A model generated the notes under the pieces. It ran no database searches. It saw only the letters and a program-made list of their open reading frames with translations, and was not told the origin of the DNA. A stretch of DNA of 24,665 bases from Methanomethylovorans sp. PtaU1.Bin073 (lineage in GTDB: Archaea; Halobacteriota; Methanosarcinia; Methanosarcinales; Methanosarcinaceae): NCBI GenBank assembly GCA_002067265.1, contig MVQW01000292.1, positions 1 to 24,665 of the forward strand, read 5' to 3'. The stretch's first letter is position 1. Every line of letters starts with the position of its first letter. Positions 8,301 to 16,231 of this stretch are shown here, one piece after another. A program made the position numbers and the translations under genes.

Positions 8301-8528
8301 TCACTTTTTGTTCTTGAGCTTTTCAAGCAAAGAGGATACTCTTTCTTTAGCCTGTTCTGTTTCCTGAACGTCTTTTGTAATGTCGATGTTCAGGATATCC
8401 CCTTCCTTACTGCCTTCGGGCAATAAAGAAAGAGGGATGCTGATTTTTGTGGTTTCCTCTGGCCTGATAAGTACTACAGCGATCTCGTTTTCAATCCTGT
8501 CCAAAGTCACTTTGGTGGCCATGTTCAT
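8301..8528 (-). CDS. DUF3006 family protein
   Basis: 75 residues with the family pattern: an N-terminal VTLDRIENEIAVVLIRPE strand pair, then SLLPEGSKEGDILNID, then a charged helix (residues 50-75). These small beta proteins usually sit beside ComEC-like metallo-beta-lactamase proteins, as here. Its ATG (8528) overlaps by ATGA the TGA (8525-8527) of the original frame of the upstream lactamase gene, which shows former translational coupling. The partner is now broken, yet this ORF is intact. Function unknown. Confidence 0.8.
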   Translation of the reverse strand: MNMATKVTLDRIENEIAVVLIRPEETTKISIPLSLLPEGSKEGDILNIDITKDVQETEQAKERVSSLLEKLKNKK

Positions 8529-9513
8529 CCCTTCAGTGAATCTATAAGGTTTCCTTCATTGTCATAGAGGAAGGCAGTATCACCATCATTGTTCCACAAA
8601 GGATTCCGCTTCCCCAATACAGCTCAGTGTCAGTATTTGATCCTTCAGCAGTGTAGAGAGTAACTGTTGCACCTGCTTCTAGTTCGAATGAAGGGAAAGT
8701 ATATGTGTGTTTATCACCCTCGTCTTTGATCTGCCAACCCGTAAGATCAACGGAAGAAGAACCTGAGTTCTTGATTTTTACAAATTCGTCTTTAAGGTTC
8801 AGGCCAGTGATCTCTATTCCCTCATCTGAGGTGCTTGTTTCAATGGGTGCAATTATTGTATTCTCTGGAATGGATGTAGTTGTTGCTTCCGTGGTGGTTA
8901 CCGTACTTTGAGTGCTGGTTTTGTTTGGAGCTGTCTTTTTAGTGGTCACAGTGTAGGTCGAACCGTCCGTTGTGATGGTTATTGTACCATGTAGATCCGT
9001 TCTGTAAACTGTGGACACGCTTTGCAGCCTTTGCAGTACCTCAGCGTGTGGATGTCCATAGTCATTATCTGCGCCAACTTCGATAATACTTATCTTCGGA
9101 GTAACAGCTTTGATAAAACTGTGTCCAGAACCTGAAGTACTCGCATGGTGACCCACTTTAAGGATATCCGCATCTACATCGTAGCCGGAAGCCATAATAC
9201 TTGATTCTGCTTCAAGGCCAGCATCTCCCATCAGCAGGAACGATACTTCTCCATATCTGATTTTAAGCACTACAGAGTTCTAGTTAAGATCTTCAGATAG
9301 CGCATTCCCTGGGTTAAGTACCTGAATATCTATTCCTTGAGCAAGGTCAATGGTTTCCCCTTTTTGTACTACATGGAAAGTAATGTTCTTTGTATGAATT
9401 GCTATCAACATGTTTTCATACGTCCTTGAACTTTTTCCTGATGCATCTAAAGCCGTATCAACAAACTTTAAGTACTTATTTGACAAAATAGAACCATCCC
9501 TTAGTGTTTCCAT
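8525..9513 (-). pseudogene. ComEC/Rec2-like secreted metallo-beta-lactamase with lamin-tail domain, decayed
   Basis: Three lesions. First, the coding similarity starts only at about 9513 (LRDGSILSNKYLKFVD, then SGKSSRTYENML), so the signal peptide and the HxHxDH metal site expected before it are gone. Second, an in-frame TAG at 9282-9280 splits NPGNALSEDLN from NSVVLKIRYGEVSFLLMGDA. Third, near 8601-8607 the frame shifts: the lamin-tail domain breaks off after ELYWGSG and resumes in another frame as WNNDGDTAFLYDNEGNLIDS, ending at TGA 8525. The rest is well preserved, with LKVGHHASTSGSGHSF and YGHPHAEVLQRL of the lactamase, a Thr-rich linker and a lamin-tail beta domain. Intact relatives are secreted or membrane-linked nuclease-type proteins. 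In a pyrrolysine-using host the TAG alone could be read, but the other two lesions argue for decay. Confidence 0.8.
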
Positions 9514-9537
9514 CGGAAGTAATACTCAGGGGACTTA

Positions 9538-9635
9538 TCCTTTTTAAATTATAAGGTGAAAATAAAATCTGAAGTAGCTTTTCTACAGAGCCCGAGTAGC
9601 AGGCTCTATGTTACCTATGCCTTACCACAGGTGAG
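9538..9635 (+). promoter_or_regulatory. promoter and leader of the MoxR operon
   Basis: A TATA-like TTTTTAAATTATAA lies at 9541-9554. A hairpin AGAGCC...GGCTCT (9587-9592 / 9602-9607) would lie in the leader. The ribosome binding site AGGTGA (9629-9634) stands directly before the ATG at 9639 and fixes that start. Confidence 0.5.
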
Positions 9636-9638
9636 TAA

Positions 9639-10625
9639 ATGGACGAAAATATCGAGAAGCTCAATGAAAGAGCGAACTACTATTCTGAGCAGCTTTTAAA
9701 TCTAAGAGCTGAGATCAAAAATAAGATAATTGGACAGGATGACATTATAGACAACATGCTTATAGCACTGACATCCCAAGGTCATGTTCTGCTAGAAGGA
9801 GTTCCTGGCCTCGCAAAGACACTCATGGCTAAGACAATGGCAGAATGCCTTGATTGTGATTTTGTGAGACTTCAATTCACACCGGACCTATTGCCTGCAG
9901 ATATAACCGGTACTAAAATATACAACCACAACGAAGCTTCCTTTTCCACACTCAAAGGCCCGATCTTTGCTAACTTCGTTCTTGCAGATGAGATCAATCG
10001 TGCTCCTCCGAAAGTCCAATCAGCACTTTTAGAAGCGATGCAGGAGAGACAGGTAAGTATACAGGGAGAAACCTTCAAACTCGAGCGACCATTCCTTGTA
10101 ATGGCAACACAGAATCCAATAGAGTCAGAAGGTACCTATAAGCTCCCTGAAGCCCAAGTGGACAGATTCATGTTCAAACTGCTCATTGATTATCCCACGA
10201 AGGATGAAGAAATAGAGATTATTGAAAGATTTACCCAGGATATACAACCCCATATATCTAAAATACTGACATCTGGACAAATAATTGAAATCCAGGATTT
10301 CAATCCCCTGATATATGCTGACAGGAAGATCAAAGACTATGTGGCACAAATCGTGGATGCTACGAGACATCCACAAGCTTATGGAGTTGATGCTGAAGGA
10401 CACATAGAATATGGAGCATCTCCACGCGCATCCCTATGGCTTATACTTGCTGCAAAAGCCCATGCAATGCTTGGAGGCAGAGGGTATGTGATTCCTGAAG
10501 ACGTAAAATCTGTTGCATACAATGTGCTTCGACATCGTATACTTCTTAACTACGAGGCGGAAGTTGAAGAGGTCACCAGCGACCAGATAATTGCACAGAT
10601 ACTGGACAAAGTAAAAGTACCCTGA
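9639..10625 (+). CDS. MoxR-family AAA+ ATPase
   Basis: 328 residues, full length for the family. Walker A GVPGLAKT (54-61), Walker B VLADEIN (114-120) followed by RAPPKVQSALLEAMQE, sensor 1 region MATQNPIESEGTYKLPEAQ, and C-terminal lid with ASPRASLWLILAAKA. MoxR ATPases act as chaperones that remodel or load metal into partner proteins carrying VWA domains. Three such partner genes follow with no gap or overlapping ends, so this is the ATPase of a cytoplasm-to-membrane MoxR/VWA complex. The substrate cannot be told from sequence. The start is supported by AGGTGA five bases upstream. Confidence 0.95.
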   Translation: MDENIEKLNERANYYSEQLLNLRAEIKNKIIGQDDIIDNMLIALTSQGHVLLEGVPGLAKTLMAKTMAECLDCDFVRLQFTPDLLPADITGTKIYNHNEASFSTLKGPIFANFVLADEINRAPPKVQSALLEAMQERQVSIQGETFKLERPFLVMATQNPIESEGTYKLPEAQVDRFMFKLLIDYPTKDEEIEIIERFTQDIQPHISKILTSGQIIEIQDFNPLIYADRKIKDYVAQIVDATRHPQAYGVDAEGHIEYGASPRASLWLILAAKAHAMLGGRGYVIPEDVKSVAYNVLRHRILLNYEAEVEEVTSDQIIAQILDKVKVP

Positions 10626-10688
10626 CAGACAAAATCAAGGTTTTTGCTATTAAAGAATTATGCAAATCACCTTCAGGTTGTGTGCCAT

Positions 10689-11570
10689 ATGCAGCGTGCA
10701 AAAGAAGTTATTAAGCAGGTAAAGCGTATAGAAATCAGTACAAGGCAACAAGTTGAGGGACTGATCACCGGAAATTACCACTCTGTGTTCAAGGGTCAAG
10801 GTATTGATTTTTCGGAGATAAGGGAATACAGGGCAGGCGATGATGTCCGTGCAATCGACTGGAAGGTCACTGCGAGGTTCAATCACCCTTTCATTAAAGA
10901 ATTCGTTGAAGAAAGAGATCTACGTGTCTATTTTGCTATAGATATGTCGGCTTCCGGAAGTTTTGGAAGTAACATAACAAAGAAGCAAAAGGCAATAGAA
11001 ATAGCAGCGAGCTTGATGTTCGCAGCCATGGAAAACAACGATAATGTCGGCCTTTTCATTTTTACCGAAGAAATTGAAAAATATGTTCCTGCAAGAAAAG
11101 GCAGAAAACATGTTCTTAAATTGCTCAGCACATTGGTTTCCTACGAACCTGTTGCAAAACGGACTAACATTATGAATAGCATGGAAGCAATTGCTATGCT
11201 GCTCAAAAGAAGAAGTATCATCTTTGTGATCTCAGATTTTTATTCAGATGATTTCTCAAAACCTCTTAAAGTTATGAAGAACAGACATGATATCGTGGCA
11301 TTAAGAGTGACTGACAAACGGGAACGAGAACTTCCTGATATCGGGCTTATCGAACTGGAAGATGAAGAGACCGGTGAACAACTACTGGTAGATACTTCCA
11401 AGGAGGACGTCAGGATACGCTATGCAGAACTTGTCATGGAACATGATCAATCTCTGTGCAGACTTTTCAGAAAAATGAAGATTGACATGGTTGACCTTGT
11501 AACAGATGAACCATATGAGACTGCACTTAAGAAATTCTTTAGGACAAGAAAAATAAAGGAGATAAAATAA
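10689..11570 (+). CDS. DUF58 domain protein (degenerate VWA-like)
   Basis: 293 residues from ATG 10689. An in-frame TTG at 10644 would add 15 residues that do not look conserved. The N-terminal helix KEVIKQVKRIEISTRQQVEG leads to the DUF58 signature KGQGIDFSEIREYRAGDDVR, then AIDWKVTARFNHPFIKEFVE and the VWA-like strand VYFAIDMSASGSFGS. The MIDAS motif is partial (DMSASGS), as is common in DUF58. In MoxR operons this protein is the first VWA-type partner of the ATPase. The stop overlaps the next start (TAATG at 11568-11572). Confidence 0.93.
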   Translation: MQRAKEVIKQVKRIEISTRQQVEGLITGNYHSVFKGQGIDFSEIREYRAGDDVRAIDWKVTARFNHPFIKEFVEERDLRVYFAIDMSASGSFGSNITKKQKAIEIAASLMFAAMENNDNVGLFIFTEEIEKYVPARKGRKHVLKLLSTLVSYEPVAKRTNIMNSMEAIAMLLKRRSIIFVISDFYSDDFSKPLKVMKNRHDIVALRVTDKRERELPDIGLIELEDEETGEQLLVDTSKEDVRIRYAELVMEHDQSLCRLFRKMKIDMVDLVTDEPYETALKKFFRTRKIKEIK

Positions 11571-12520
11571 TGACGGGATTTGATTCTCCCTATATTCTTA
11601 CATTCTTGCTGATAATTCCGCTTATTCATTATCTATATAAAAAAGCCAAAATACAGAAGAAGAAAGAAGCAATAAAATTCAGCAACCTTGCTTTTATCAA
11701 ATCAGCACTAGGTGATACTAAAAAGTCAAAAAGGGATGTACATCTTTTTTATATGTCATTAGTGACTATCTGCCTGATGATAATAGGCTTCGCAAACCCT
11801 CACATTCCTTTGGAACAGACAAAAGAAGGAGTGAATGTTGTATTGGTAATGGATGTTTCAGGAAGTATGCAGGCACAGGATTACACACCTTCAAGACTAG
11901 AGGCAGCAAAATCATCTGCAGAAATACTGATTGGTTCCCTTAAAAGCAAGGATTATGTGGGAATTGTCACTTTTGAGTCCGGAGCCACCACTGCAGCCTA
12001 TTTAAGTCCTGATAAAGAGAAAGTCATTGGAAAACTTCGCAATATTGCACCAAAAGAAGGCAGCACTGCCATTGGGGACGGACTGGGTCTTGGAATTGAC
12101 ATGGCTTCATCCATTCCAAACAAGAAAAAAGTAATCATATTGTTAAGTGACGGTGTGAACAATGCAGGCTATATTAGCCCTGATGAGGCAATCCAATATG
12201 CGAAAGCTAACAATATTCAGGTCTATACTATCGGCATGGGTTCAAACGGTAAAGTGTTACTTGGATACGACTGGTTTGGGAACCCACAATATGCAGAACT
12301 TGATGAAGCAACGCTCAAGGCCATTGCAAACGACACCGGTGGAAAGTATTTCAAATCTGTCGATGACAAAACACTTGATGAAATATACAGGAACATCGGT
12401 GAGAACATAAAAAGAGAAAAAGAAGAAACAAACATCAAAGACTGGTTCTTCTTTGCAGCACTTCTTACATTACTTATCCAGATATATTATAGATACGGAA
12501 AAGAGAGGATATTGCAATGA
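11570..12520 (+). CDS. membrane-anchored VWA protein, BatA-like
   Basis: 316 residues. An N-terminal membrane segment (about 7-24), a second one (about 60-77), then a VWA domain with complete MIDAS: DVSGS (95-99), T166 in GSTAIGDG and D194 in LLSDGVNN. A C-terminal helix (about 293-310, WFFFAALLTLLIQIYYRYG) anchors the other end. This is the Bat/aerotolerance-operon arrangement (N-terminal BatA-type membrane pair, VWA, C-terminal helix). It probably binds a partner protein through a metal ion, under control of the MoxR ATPase. Starts at the overlapping TAATG and ends in an ATGA overlap with the next gene. Confidence 0.93.
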   Translation: MTGFDSPYILTFLLIIPLIHYLYKKAKIQKKKEAIKFSNLAFIKSALGDTKKSKRDVHLFYMSLVTICLMIIGFANPHIPLEQTKEGVNVVLVMDVSGSMQAQDYTPSRLEAAKSSAEILIGSLKSKDYVGIVTFESGATTAAYLSPDKEKVIGKLRNIAPKEGSTAIGDGLGLGIDMASSIPNKKKVIILLSDGVNNAGYISPDEAIQYAKANNIQVYTIGMGSNGKVLLGYDWFGNPQYAELDEATLKAIANDTGGKYFKSVDDKTLDEIYRNIGENIKREKEETNIKDWFFFAALLTLLIQIYYRYGKERILQ

Positions 12521-14067
12521 TTAAAAAATCTATTGCCATTTTTTCACTTTTCTTGCTACTAACACCAGTGGCTTATGCCGGAGGGAATATAACATTCTCT
12601 CTTGCACAAAAGGATTATTATTTCCTGGTTGGAGAACAAGCATTAATTCCTATTAATATTAGTAATTCATATAACAAAGATATAAACGGAATCTTGGGAT
12701 ACACAATAACACAGGAGATTAATAGTGGATCAGTTCATTTTTCAAGTTCCAATACCAAATCAACGAATCTTCAGGTAAGCAAAGGTAGTTCCACAATTAA
12801 CCTTGGTTTTGGAAGCAGTGATAAGCCTGAAACTTTAACTGTATCATTGAATTTCAATTATGATGAAAACGGAAGCAAAGTTGTCAGTCTTGGAGACATT
12901 AGTATACATTTTGTTGAAAATGAATCTGATAAGCAAAATCAAGCTAATCCGGTGCAGAGTTCTTCAAAGGAAGCATCCAGTACGCAGCAAACAACAGACC
13001 CTTTTGCACAACAGGAACAGCAAATACAACAAATGATGCAACAGATTATTAATCAGCAGTCTTCTGTACAAAACCCCCAGCAAGCTTCCCAAAACAACCG
13101 GCTGAATCAGGATACTTCAGCACTGAAAGAGGAGATGCAAAAACAGGTACAGCAACAGCAACAAATGCAGCAGCAGCTCCAGCAACAAATTGAAACTAAC
13201 CAGGACTATCAGAAGGCAAATAAGGAATTATCTGGTCTTGGATACAATTTGACTTCTCTCAGTGCTAATCCATCATCAAATAACACAGGAACCTTCACTG
13301 CGAACTATGAGAAACAAAATGGTGATAAGGCAAGTATTCAGGGGGAAATGAATAACGGTACAATGAAGAGCCTGCAGATAGATACGGCAGAAAACAGGCA
13401 AAAATTGAGGGACCTGCTCTCTCAGAACAAGGATTTCCAGAACTACCTGAAACAACTTCAAGACGATGGTTTTAAAGAAGTCGATTCAACTTTCTCACGC
13501 GAGAACAACACTGTGGCTCTTCAGATACAATATGAGAATTCCAACAATGAAACAGCTCAGATAAATGCCGGATTTGTAAACGGCAGCGTTGAGCATGTAG
13601 AACTTGTAAGAGAGCAAGAAGAAAGGAATCTTTATCCTGTATATCTCATAGGAACTCTGATAGCTCTTGTTCTTGCTTATCTGATATATAAAAAATATTC
13701 AGGTAAAAAGAATCAGAAAACAGTAGTTGAGGAGAAGGTATCACTCAAGGAAGAAAACTTCGACTTCAGGAAGGAAGCAGAAAAACTTGTGGAGAAAGCA
13801 GTATCTTTCTATGAAGAAAAGCAGTTTAAAGACGCTTATGGAACTGCTGCACAGGCTCTAAGATTGTATCTGAGCTATAAATATGACTTGAAGAAAGAAG
13901 TTACAAACTCTGAACTGATAAATTACCTGAAGAATAAAGGCATAGAGTACGATAAATTCGATAGATACTTACAACTGGCCAGTCTCGTTGAATTTGCAAA
14001 ACATACGCCCGATGACAGTGATTTTGAGGAGACGGTTAAAATTATTAAGAATACTATAAAGGACTAA
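12517..14067 (+). CDS. secreted/membrane Gln-rich protein with duplicated domain and cytoplasmic tail, fourth gene of the MoxR operon
   Basis: 516 residues. Signal peptide 1-21 (KKSIAIFSLFLLLTPVAYA), a beta-rich extracellular domain (25-135), and a Gln-rich coiled-coil linker (about 165-225, long runs of Q). Next come two similar units of about 65 residues (NQDYQKANKELSGLGYN... and NKDFQNYLKQLQDDGFKEV...), each ending in an NG turn. A membrane helix (about 371-392) follows. The cytoplasmic helical tail (about 420-516) reads like the C-terminal region of DUF4129/BatD-like partners (EKAVSFYEEKQFKDAYGTAAQALRLYLSYK). It therefore spans the membrane and could link outside events to the VWA/MoxR machine. 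I do not recognise a named family for the repeats. The ATGA overlap at 12517-12520 shows coupling to the VWA gene. Confidence 0.8.
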   Translation: MIKKSIAIFSLFLLLTPVAYAGGNITFSLAQKDYYFLVGEQALIPINISNSYNKDINGILGYTITQEINSGSVHFSSSNTKSTNLQVSKGSSTINLGFGSSDKPETLTVSLNFNYDENGSKVVSLGDISIHFVENESDKQNQANPVQSSSKEASSTQQTTDPFAQQEQQIQQMMQQIINQQSSVQNPQQASQNNRLNQDTSALKEEMQKQVQQQQQMQQQLQQQIETNQDYQKANKELSGLGYNLTSLSANPSSNNTGTFTANYEKQNGDKASIQGEMNNGTMKSLQIDTAENRQKLRDLLSQNKDFQNYLKQLQDDGFKEVDSTFSRENNTVALQIQYENSNNETAQINAGFVNGSVEHVELVREQEERNLYPVYLIGTLIALVLAYLIYKKYSGKKNQKTVVEEKVSLKEENFDFRKEAEKLVEKAVSFYEEKQFKDAYGTAAQALRLYLSYKYDLKKEVTNSELINYLKNKGIEYDKFDRYLQLASLVEFAKHTPDDSDFEETVKIIKNTIKD

Positions 14068-14192
14068 AATATTGGCTTTGTAAAATACCCACATTAAAAT
14101 TAATATCTGCAGACAGAAACCACAATTCTTGATAGTTTCCTTGGATATCTAGGAATTCTACATAGCCAAATACAAAAGGAGACAAGCATAAA

Positions 14193-14678
14193 ATGAAAGG
14201 CGTTACTCTTAATGTCATACCTTGTAAATCAAATTTAAAACCCGATGTTAAAGACAATGTTAGTTCATGTCCGGTTTGTAATGGTTCAGGCACTTTTGTA
14301 AAAAATATTACTGTAAGGCATATGATATCTAATGGTCTCTTAGAAAAAGCAGGTGATCTCGATTACTATTTATGTATGAGTCAGGATTGTGAAATTGCTT
14401 ATTATAACAACGATCTTGGCATTCAGTTCAAAACAAGTGACGTAAAAGTACCAATATGGTTTAAAAAGGATGCAAAACCGAAATATGCCTGTTATTGTAG
14501 CAAAATAACAGAACAACAAATTATAAACGCTGTGATCAATGATAAGGCAACTACTATGAAAGAAGTTTTAGAGATCACAGGGGCAATGACCAATCCAAAT
14601 TGCCAAATAAATAATCCATTAGGTAAGTGTTGTCATCACATAATACAAGAAATTATAGACAAAGCATTAACTGATTAA
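14193..14678 (+). CDS. CopZ-like protein: zinc-binding domain plus BFD-type [2Fe-2S] domain
   Basis: 161 residues. The N-terminal part has SCPVCNGSG (about 29-37) and a second Cys pair context (YLCMSQDCEIAYYNND), matching the zinc/redox domain at the N-terminus of Archaeoglobus-type CopZ. The C-terminal part has YACYCSKITEQQIINAV, then NPNCQINNPLGKCCHHIIQE, the four-cysteine pattern of BFD-like [2Fe-2S] domains. The usual copper-binding HMA domain with MxCxxC is not present, so direct copper chaperoning is uncertain; electron transfer or metal sensing is possible. A good site AAGGAG precedes the ATG. It begins 125 bases after the MoxR operon and probably has its own promoter. Confidence 0.82.
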   Translation: MKGVTLNVIPCKSNLKPDVKDNVSSCPVCNGSGTFVKNITVRHMISNGLLEKAGDLDYYLCMSQDCEIAYYNNDLGIQFKTSDVKVPIWFKKDAKPKYACYCSKITEQQIINAVINDKATTMKEVLEITGAMTNPNCQINNPLGKCCHHIIQEIIDKALTD

Positions 14679-15004
14679 GTTTAGTCGGAACCGTGGTTGA
14701 GAAGTAATTGCTTGAAAACACTAAAACTGTTTTTTCCTGCTCTGCCAACAAATAAACATTATTAATTTTGGATAAGAGTTCGTTTTTTGGACTTACGCAT
14801 GATAACAGTCCGTAATCCGAACATGTAAGGCATATAATTCTGCAATGGTTGCATCAACTAATTTTATATACCAATTATACTAAATAAGTAACCCTTTGTG
14901 CTATCGGCAGCAGTAACAAGGATTGGCTGTCAGAAAAGTGTCGATTTAAACAGACCTTGAATTAAAATCTATACCCTTAAGAAAATAGAATAGGAGAGGA
15001 TTTC
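14679..15004. promoter_or_regulatory. spacer with promoter for the PsiE-like gene
   Basis: About 325 bases. TATA candidate ATTTTATATACC (14861-14872) would give a leader of about 110 nt. A second candidate TTAAAATCTATACC (about 14961-14974) would give a short leader. The ribosome binding site GGAGAGG sits just before the ATG at 15005. No ORF is supported. Confidence 0.45.
14725..14738 (+). terminator. T-run terminator after the CopZ-like gene
   Basis: AACTGTTTTTTCC about 50 bases after the stop, a typical archaeal oligo-T terminator; a second T6 run follows near 14782-14789. Confidence 0.4.
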
Positions 15005-15418
15005 ATGACAAAGGAAGGCACTCACACAAAGATCCATGACATTTTTAGAAAAATGTTGGAATGCATACAAGACATGATTATAATATTCGTGTGCTTAGCC
15101 TTGTTCATGTTGATGATCAATGTGATGCTGGGTTTGTTCAAAATCATGTTCCAACCAGTTGATTTCAAAATCATAGCATCTGAAATAATCTTCATTTTAG
15201 TTTTAATTGAAGTATACAGGCTCTTGATCATATATTTAAAAGAGCACCGGATAGCCATAGACATTATGGTAGAGGTCGGTATCGTCTCAACATTACGTGA
15301 GATCATCCTTGTAGGGGTGTTGGAAATCGACCCGATGTTATTGGCTGCAATTTCTATATTCCTGATATCCACGCTGCTGCTATTACGCTATGGGGCTATT
15401 AGGATACGTGAAGATTAA
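15005..15418 (+). CDS. psiE: PsiE-family membrane protein
   Basis: 137 residues with about four membrane helices (roughly 22-46, 56-76, 92-103 weaker, 110-130). The conserved PsiE stretch YLKEHRIAIDIMVEVGIVST followed by LREIILVG is clear. In bacteria psiE is induced by phosphate starvation, but the biochemical role is unknown; in archaea even less is known. The start is supported by GGAGAGG. It stands alone between the cargo genes and the replication half of the element. Confidence 0.85.
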   Translation: MTKEGTHTKIHDIFRKMLECIQDMIIIFVCLALFMLMINVMLGLFKIMFQPVDFKIIASEIIFILVLIEVYRLLIIYLKEHRIAIDIMVEVGIVSTLREIILVGVLEIDPMLLAAISIFLISTLLLLRYGAIRIRED

Positions 15419-15513
15419 GATCAGAGCTAAACACCCTTCCATTCTTGTCTCTTTCTTTTTTATCTCTTCAATTCCTTTTCAGCAATACCTACCTGCCAAA
15501 CATGCATTAACAA

Positions 15514-15717
15514 TCAGTTGTCTCTGACAAGGAATGCTATCAGATCAGGACCTAGCCGTGTCTCTCTGGTCAGTTTCTCAATGATATCCTGTTCAGGCAT
15601 CTTATCAGCAGGCCATTGCTTCAGGCGATTGAACAGTTCCTTAGGGAGTTTGTAGTATTCATTGATATCCTTGCGGTGTCCCCAGACATCACCTTCTTTC
15701 AGCTCAATACTCTGCAT
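15514..15717 (-). CDS. hypothetical 67-residue protein
   Basis: Start MQSIELKEGDVWGHRKDINE; a longer start at 15762 would add 15 residues but would run through the first of three direct repeats, so 15717 is preferred. Sequence GDVWGHRKDINEYYKLPKEL followed by FNRLKQWPADKMPEQDIIEK suggests a small alpha/beta protein. Family not recognised. It is the leftmost gene of the backbone half of the element. Confidence 0.5.
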   Translation of the reverse strand: MQSIELKEGDVWGHRKDINEYYKLPKELFNRLKQWPADKMPEQDIIEKLTRETRLGPDLIAFLVRDN

Positions 15718-15720
15718 TTT

Positions 15721-15903
15721 AGTTGAAAAGATTATCCGAGAAAATAGGGCATGGTAACTCAAATATGTATCAACGTAGACCTTATTTTTTGTTATAGTTG
15801 AAAACAGAGCCCTTGATAACAGGGTATGTTTGTGAGAAGCATTTGAAGCAGAGCTTCAAAGATTGGAGTTGAATAGATTATCCGCGATAATGGGGGTATG
15901 TTT
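15721..15903. repeat. three imperfect direct repeats with 75- and 71-bp spacing
   Basis: Copies begin at 15721, 15796 and 15867. They share AGTTGAA at the left and a GATAA...GGG(T/C)ATG part at the right, over about 35 bases. The third copy contains ATTATC-CGC-GATAAT, the second CCCT-TGATAAC-AGGG, both inverted. The first copy lies right before the start at 15717. They could be iterons or operators of a regulator encoded in the element. Confidence 0.6.
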
Positions 15904-15952
15904 ACACATTGCATATGAGTTTTATCTACGAATCTTTTTAATTGTGTTAAAG

Positions 15953-16069
15953 ATGCACTCTAACTCTAAGATGCTTGAAAAGGCACGGAGACGTAATAAG
16001 AACCGTTCCATAGAAGCAGCTCAGGTGATAGAGAAACATATTGACCTTGCCAAGATTGGGGAAGCATAG
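15953..16069 (+). CDS. 38-residue basic peptide (putative)
   Basis: Sequence starts MHSNSKMLEKARRRNKNRSI and continues as a charged amphipathic helix (EAAQVIEKHIDLAKIGEA), ending at TAG. A TATA-like TTTTATCTA (15919-15927) lies about 27 bases before the ATG, which fits a leaderless transcript. The frame is open further upstream to 15863 but that part crosses the third direct repeat and looks non-coding. No family recognised. Confidence 0.35.
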   Translation: MHSNSKMLEKARRRNKNRSIEAAQVIEKHIDLAKIGEA

Positions 16070-16231
16070 AGTCTCCATAGATGAGATAGTGTACTATAGT
16101 AGTGGGTTGAAAGGTAAGTTGTGCTGTACAATAGGGATAAGTAGAGCTTTATTGTTTGCTTGTTATGAGAAAAATGAAAAATGAGAGTTTTGAAACAACT
16201 TCATTAGTAATGATCGAAAAAATATCTACAC
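16070..16231. other. spacer with palindrome
   Basis: Between a putative plus-strand peptide gene and the end of the replication operon. It has the 10-bp palindrome TACTATAGTA (16092-16101). An A6 run at 16217-16222 is the T6 terminator of the leftward operon. Confidence 0.4.
16215..16226 (-). terminator. T-run terminator of the replication operon
   Basis: Read leftward, ATATTTTTTCGA follows the stop of the 186-residue gene by a few bases, the usual archaeal oligo-T stop. Confidence 0.4.

Noticed and set aside
9639..14067. VMAP-type MoxR-vWA conflict system
   Set aside because: Gene content is the Bat/DUF58 membrane type; no effector or VMAP protein is seen.
15721..15903. CRISPR array
   Set aside because: Only three diverged copies with uneven spacing of 71-75 bases and no cas genes.
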